DNA of 64,000 nt from Halichondria panicea (Eukaryota; Porifera; Demospongiae; Suberitida; Halichondriidae): NCBI RefSeq assembly GCF_963675165.1, contig NC_087387.1, forward strand, positions 3,622,990 to 3,686,989, in the 5' to 3' direction. This document shows positions 62,001 through 64,000 of the stretch, piece by piece; the stretch's first letter is position 1, and each line of letters begins with the position of its first letter. Both the position numbers and the translations under genes were made by a program. The notes below the pieces were generated by a model. It saw only the letters and a list, made by a program, of their open reading frames with translations, made no database searches and was not told the DNA's origin.

Positions 62001-63345
62001 CAGTGTACATGTACATGTGTATATAAGTATGTACAGTGTACATGTACATGTTTAAGTATGTACATGTACAGTGTACATGTACAATGTACATGTGTAAGTA
62101 TATACATGTACACTGTAGCTCTAGCAATTTTACCTTTCTCACAGGAAACATGTTTGCTTCTCTATTTCTCACACCATTATCTTTTTCATGAGAAAAGAGC
62201 TTTTTTCCCACCAGGCTCATGAGCTGCTCCTCATAGCTACCATGGATTGCCCCCATTTCAGCTTCAAAGTCATTATGCAGTGATTTTAACTCCTCTTGAT
62301 GTTCATTCTCTAACTCTTCCTTCTCACAGAGCAAAACTTGATAAAACAGTTTCTCTTGAGCAAATTGATTTTCAAGTTCTTTAATTCTATTCCTATCTGC
62401 TGCAATTAAAGTAGTTTTCAGGAACGATTCGTTGTTGACAGAAATCCCTGTTTTTGATTCCTGCAGCTGAGCTTTAAGAATTTCGATTTCATTGTGTGCA
62501 TCTTTTAGCTCATTTGACATCTTGTCTTTGGCAAATTGGACTTCATCAGCGTCTGATTTTAGTTTTACACATTCCTGACTTTTGAGTTCAATCTGATATT
62601 GCAATTGTTTAATTTGACCACTTGACTCCTGAAGCTTGGTCTGTACTTGTTCAAGACTAGTTGACAGGCTATCTACATCCTCCTGCGTTTTAATAAGCAC
62701 CTTCTCCAAGTTCTTTCTTCCTTTTTTTGAGTAAGGATAAGCTGCTACAATTGCTATGAGCTTGCTCATTTCTTGCTTAATTACCATTAATCGTTCTGCA
62801 GCATTTTGAGCTGTATCAATGGCACTTTCTAGACTAGAGGTGACATCATCAAAATCGAAGTCGTCTTCTTTATGCAGATTGCTCATAGAGCTTCCAGCCT
62901 GATTCTCCAAAAAGAAATTGTACAATGATGATAGTAAACGTTCCCTATTGTCACACTTTTCTTCCAAGTCAAGAATAATAACCATCAATTTCTGGTGGTA
63001 TTTGTATCGATGACGTGGATCCCCTAACAACTCATACAAGTAGGCGGGATCTTCAATAACCTCTATGTTGGAAGCATCCATGTCAGACTGCAACTTTATC
63101 TGCATGCCCTCGTATTCATTTAGTGTATAGTCAACACGTTTATGTATTTTTGAAAGTGCTAGTTGGATTTCATCTTGCAGTCTTTTCTTCTTAGCTTGTT
63201 GAGTGACAAGCAACGCTTGACTAGCAGGATCTAGCAGTGGATCTGTCTGACTGAGAGCAATTTCATCATTCGATTTGCTATCAGGAAGCACAGTTCTTTG
63301 TTTGGCATGTTTCTGAAACCTTTTCCCTTTACGTTTTGAGGACAT
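47070..63345 (-). CDS. Unrecognised large coiled-coil protein (3' end uncertain)
   Basis: Eight exons join with matching phases: 63345-62134 (404 codons), 61317-61146, 60651-60179, 58096-57942, 55680-55470, 52832-52663, 47974-47474, 47287-47070; total about 1037 codons. The start is MSSKRKGKRFQKHAKQR, basic. Residues about 45-150 (QQAKKKRLQDEIQLALSK, YLYELLGDPRHRYKYHQK) are followed by long heptad-like helices to about 400, and again in exon 3 (LAVEKLTTTVALLEEEKHTL). Exon 2 ends in a basic RRRRWRRL patch. Exon 4 is a compact hydrophobic segment (VFRDSMIGVLCLSGRFYSVA). The last exons are Ser/Thr/Pro-rich. No catalytic motif, signal peptide or membrane span. Cytoplasmic or cytoskeletal/ciliary scaffold is only a guess; a resemblance of the N-terminal part to CCDC7-type proteins is too weak to name. 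The 4.7-kb intron 47975-52662 is full of repeats. Confidence 0.7.
48412..48792. mobile_element. 381-base element with 30-base inverted ends
   Basis: tgtgacaggctctggaaaaa and acagaccaatt at the left are repeated in reverse complement at the right (aattggtctgttttcccaga, gcctgtcaca). A plus-strand ORF of 71 codons overlaps the left end but has no recognisable protein. Target duplication is not clear. Confidence 0.65.
49089..49550. mobile_element. Tigger/pogo-like MITE, 3'-truncated, interrupted by another MITE
   Basis: Starts cagtagactctcgctattgc with TA before it and follows the copy at 2745-3176 through ggccatttggtttggcacgg and ggatatgacgttttgggtgt. The right inverted end is missing. Part of the left third is duplicated, and a second element sits at 49201-49351. 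Confidence 0.7.
49201..49351. mobile_element. Nested 151-base MITE with TA duplication
   Basis: Ends ccgtattacta and tagtaatacgg are exact inverted repeats, with TA at 49199-49200 and 49352-49353. Removing the element and one TA restores cctcgataTAccggccattt, the sequence seen at the corresponding place in the host element (49131-49150, 2786-2805). This is direct evidence of insertion at a TA. Confidence 0.85.
50110..50470. repeat. Dispersed repeat (also 52160-52470 and, inverted, 2245-2560)
   Basis: Shares, in order, gcagctttgcaactctttc, gctaacatggaaagtttgtg, agaatccaagagaaggtggc, tgtaaccgttgagcagttac and agtcagctttactgtatccc with 52240-52460. 49690-49760 (ggtggatctgcaatgaggt) extends the match to 52190-52230. 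Confidence 0.65.
51306..51831. repeat. CCGTATATGCTTGATCAGAGGCCGC-family element with nested insertion
   Basis: The ends tatatgcttgatcagaggcc and ggcctctgatcaagcatata are inverted. Internal gaggctactatttgagagcg units are shared with 61602-61994. The central part aacctctaactttgtcatga..ttgtgaagcactaacaag also matches that element in reverse. The 51537-51697 MITE lies inside. Confidence 0.65.
51537..51697. mobile_element. 161-base MITE with CAGGGTGTCATACAG ends and 5-bp duplication
   Basis: Left cagggtgtcatacag, right ctgtatgacaccctg; ACATG flanks both sides (51532-51536, 51698-51702). CAGGG-type ends recall hAT elements, but the duplication is 5 bp, as in the element at 63371. The flank lies in tacatgta-rich DNA, so chance is possible for this copy. 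Confidence 0.65.
52160..52470. repeat. Dispersed repeat, partner of 50110-50470
   Basis: See the shared blocks listed for 50110-50470; this copy lacks about 70 bases in the middle. It ends about 190 bases before the coiled-coil exon 52832-52663. Confidence 0.6.
53797..54000. repeat. Dispersed repeat, related to 48062-48130 and 48940-49050
   Basis: atgaaagcaccgcgggtgct, gctgatacctcggtgga and cataacataaagctacta correspond to 48060-48130; cattaattttgctgc(g/a)tgcagg corresponds to 49017-49036. The order is the same in both places, with different spacing. Confidence 0.5.
55015..55238. repeat. MITE with CTGTATAGCGCGAAATGTTCG ends
   Basis: Left ctgtatagcgcgaaatgttc, right atgtcgcgctatacgg, TA at 55013-55014 and 55239-55240. 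It is directly followed by a 55241-55400 element of the ggaaagtaacgtg family (attcggaaagtagcat...atattactttcca). Confidence 0.7.
56051..56830. mobile_element. 780-base fold-back element with ~88-base inverted ends
   Basis: The left arm ctagttagactcgcaagcca, ctcccttttctctgattgga, cgggggcgggagaaaaggga, ctctgggctacagcttgtgt is repeated in reverse at 56747-56828 with about four differences. The centre (56145-56745) is unlike other sequence here and has no ORF with a recognisable product. It lies between coiled-coil exons 55680 and 57942. Confidence 0.75.
58322..58745 (-). repeat. Inverted copy of the 5029-5440 repeat
   Basis: On this strand it reads tccccacttggggtctgtat, gcaactgggtggggtttaac and aaactcccttgccttgaggg, the reverse of 5346-5445 and 129-218; beyond that tttttgagactgtta and acttattgtccacta match 5029-5230. 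It has an internal duplication of gggtggggctc. Confidence 0.6.
58801..58866 (-). other. tRNA-like remnant (possible tRNA-derived SINE head)
   Basis: The reverse strand has a box-A-like actggtaaagcactcg and a box-B-like agttcgagtccc, with near-complementary ends gctatta and cagtagc. The D arm is missing, the anticodon stem around ctcaaaatc has mismatches, and the T stem is broken, so it is not a working tRNA. Confidence 0.4.
58914..59053. repeat. Palindromic element with GGAGGGCCGCAGGCCTCGAG apex
   Basis: agttgtgacaca and tgtgtaacaact close the outside; acatgggatatattggctca pairs with tgagccaatatatcccatgt. The apex belongs to the same pattern as 3299, 3998, 5512, 11476 and 17864. Confidence 0.7.
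60722..60847. repeat. MITE, CCGTATAGCGGGTAATTTTCG family, short form
   Basis: 126 bases: left ccgtatagcgggtaactttt, right gaaaattacccgccatacgg, TA on both sides (60720-60721, 60848-60849). It begins 71 bases before coiled-coil exon 60651 (transcript sense). Confidence 0.8.
61392..61560. repeat. MITE, CCGTA-type ends, TA duplication
   Basis: Left ccgtaaagcaggttattttt, right aaaattaccggctatacaa, TA at 61390-61391 and 61561-61562. The centre holds a small palindrome ttttcgtataat...atcatacgaaaat. Confidence 0.65.
61602..61994. mobile_element. 393-base MITE with CCGTATATGCTCGATCAG ends
   Basis: Left ccgtatatgctcgatcagag, right gctcctgatcaagcatatac followed by gg; TA at 61600-61601 and 61995-61996. 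Repeated (c)aaatagtagcctc and aatgaaacatttagtagccg units. It is in the first intron of the coiled-coil gene; its related copy is 51306-51831. Confidence 0.75.
62005..62115. repeat. tgtacatgtaca low-complexity repeat
   Basis: About seven copies of gtatgtacagtgtacatgta-like self-complementary units next to the splice donor of the first coiled-coil exon. Reading the exon frame through it gives a spurious His/Tyr/Met-rich tail. tacatgta is frequent throughout the window. Confidence 0.7.
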
Positions 63346-63370
63346 CTGCCAACAATATACAGTGCATGAA

Positions 63371-63620
63371 CAGGGTTCTATCTAGAAGAAATATTTTGGG
63401 GGGGAAGATATTTTGTGGGGGGAAGCCTACGGCGAGTGCAAAGCACAAGCCGTAGGCTGAAAGGGGGGTTCAGGGGTCCTCCCCCGGAAAATTTTTTATT
63501 CTAGATGGCCAGAGACGCAATTTGAGCCAAATAAGGTCTTTTACTTAAAAATTTGAGGTGCACAAATAGAGAGTTTGGGGGGGAAGCTTCCCCCCTGCCC
63601 CCCCACTAGATAGAACCCTG
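63371..63620. mobile_element. 250-base MITE with CAGGGTTCTATCTAG ends and 5-bp duplication
   Basis: Left cagggttctatctag, right ctagatagaaccctg; ATGAA at 63366-63370 and 63621-63625. The inside is a second palindrome (agcctacggcgagtg...aagccgtaggct) with G-rich flanks. It ends 25 bases before the ATG of the coiled-coil gene, so it lies in its promoter or 5' UTR. Confidence 0.8.
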
Positions 63621-63950
63621 ATGAAGATGCAGCATTCAAACCATTTTCTATAGTGTTTTAATTGCTTGCAGCTATAAATCATAAGATTATAATTTTGCTC
63701 ACTTGTTGCCTTTTGACCTCTGACGCAGTGCCAATATTATGGCAATATAATTATGGCATAACCTGAGCCCAATACTTCAAATCATGGCTTTTATATAGGG
63801 ACACGCTCACTAAGGCATTTGTGGTTCCTGTTGGAAATTTGCTTCCCGCATATACATGTATGCATGGTTTCGATGCATTGTAATTCCAGCCACTAAAAAC
63901 AGAACAACTAATTATTATGCCTCGGTGCGCACGAGCAAGCGAGGTTGGTA

Positions 63951-64000
63951 CCGTATAGCGAGTATATTTCGAGGGTATAAATGTTCGTGGTTTTCGCGGA
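63951..64000. repeat. MITE cut by the window edge
   Basis: ccgtatagcgagtatatttc followed by gagggtataaatgttcgtgg, with TA before it; related to 20745-20916 and the CCGTATAGC family. The rest, 63626-63950, shows no exon; 63700-63760 resembles 5460-5510 (ttgacctctga, gtgccaat, taattatg). Confidence 0.6.

Overview
The window looks like a gene-poor, repeat-rich stretch of a non-bilaterian animal genome, most likely a demosponge. It is AT-rich. All genes are split by GT-AG introns, there is no operon structure, and the families present are animal ones: an intraflagellar-transport WD protein, DDAH, two fibrillar collagens and a metazoan tRNA-Ala. The sponge assignment is inference, from simple fibrillar collagens with an N-terminal TSPN/LamG module and a short COLFI module plus many short TA-flanked MITEs. 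A cnidarian or placozoan is not excluded. Two runs of exactly 200 N (13513-13712, 46409-46608) are assembly gaps.

Layout. (1) 786-8758, + strand: the last exons of WDR19/IFT144, ending with its C-terminal Cys-x2-Cys pairs; a 5.4-kb intron inside it is packed with MITEs. (2) 8.8-14.5 kb: no host gene; a broken LINE reverse transcriptase, a C-rich tract, a 326-bp-offset tandem duplication, a ~1.5-kb fold-back element carrying a broken retroelement ORF, and a ~70-bp-armed palindrome. (3) 14595-16030 and 17266-21574, + strand: tandem dimethylarginine dimethylaminohydrolase genes with identical 4-exon structure, whose middle exons look homogenised by gene conversion. (4) 22325-34901, - strand: a complete fibrillar collagen gene (47 coding exons by my calls, about 1592 aa: signal peptide, TSPN/LamG, short helix, about 1011-residue main triple helix, COLFI propeptide). 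A tRNA-Ala(AGC) gene sits in one of its introns. (5) 39883-46408, + strand: a second fibrillar collagen, head-to-head with the first and without a TSPN module, cut off by the second gap. (6) 47070-63345, - strand: a large gene for an unrecognised coiled-coil protein; eight exons join with matching splice phases into about 1037 codons, and its 3' end is uncertain near the gap.

The two collagens are divergently arranged with about 5 kb between their start codons and could share regulatory DNA. Outside exons much of the sequence consists of small non-autonomous DNA transposons: several families begin CCGTA and are flanked by TA, one is Tigger/pogo-like, two elements have CAGGGT ends and 5-bp duplications, and a set of palindromic elements share a CGAGGGC/GCCCGAG apex. 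Nested insertions and inverted copies can be read directly. Exon borders were placed by eye from reading frame, GT/AG sites and phase continuity; no alignment or structure prediction was run.
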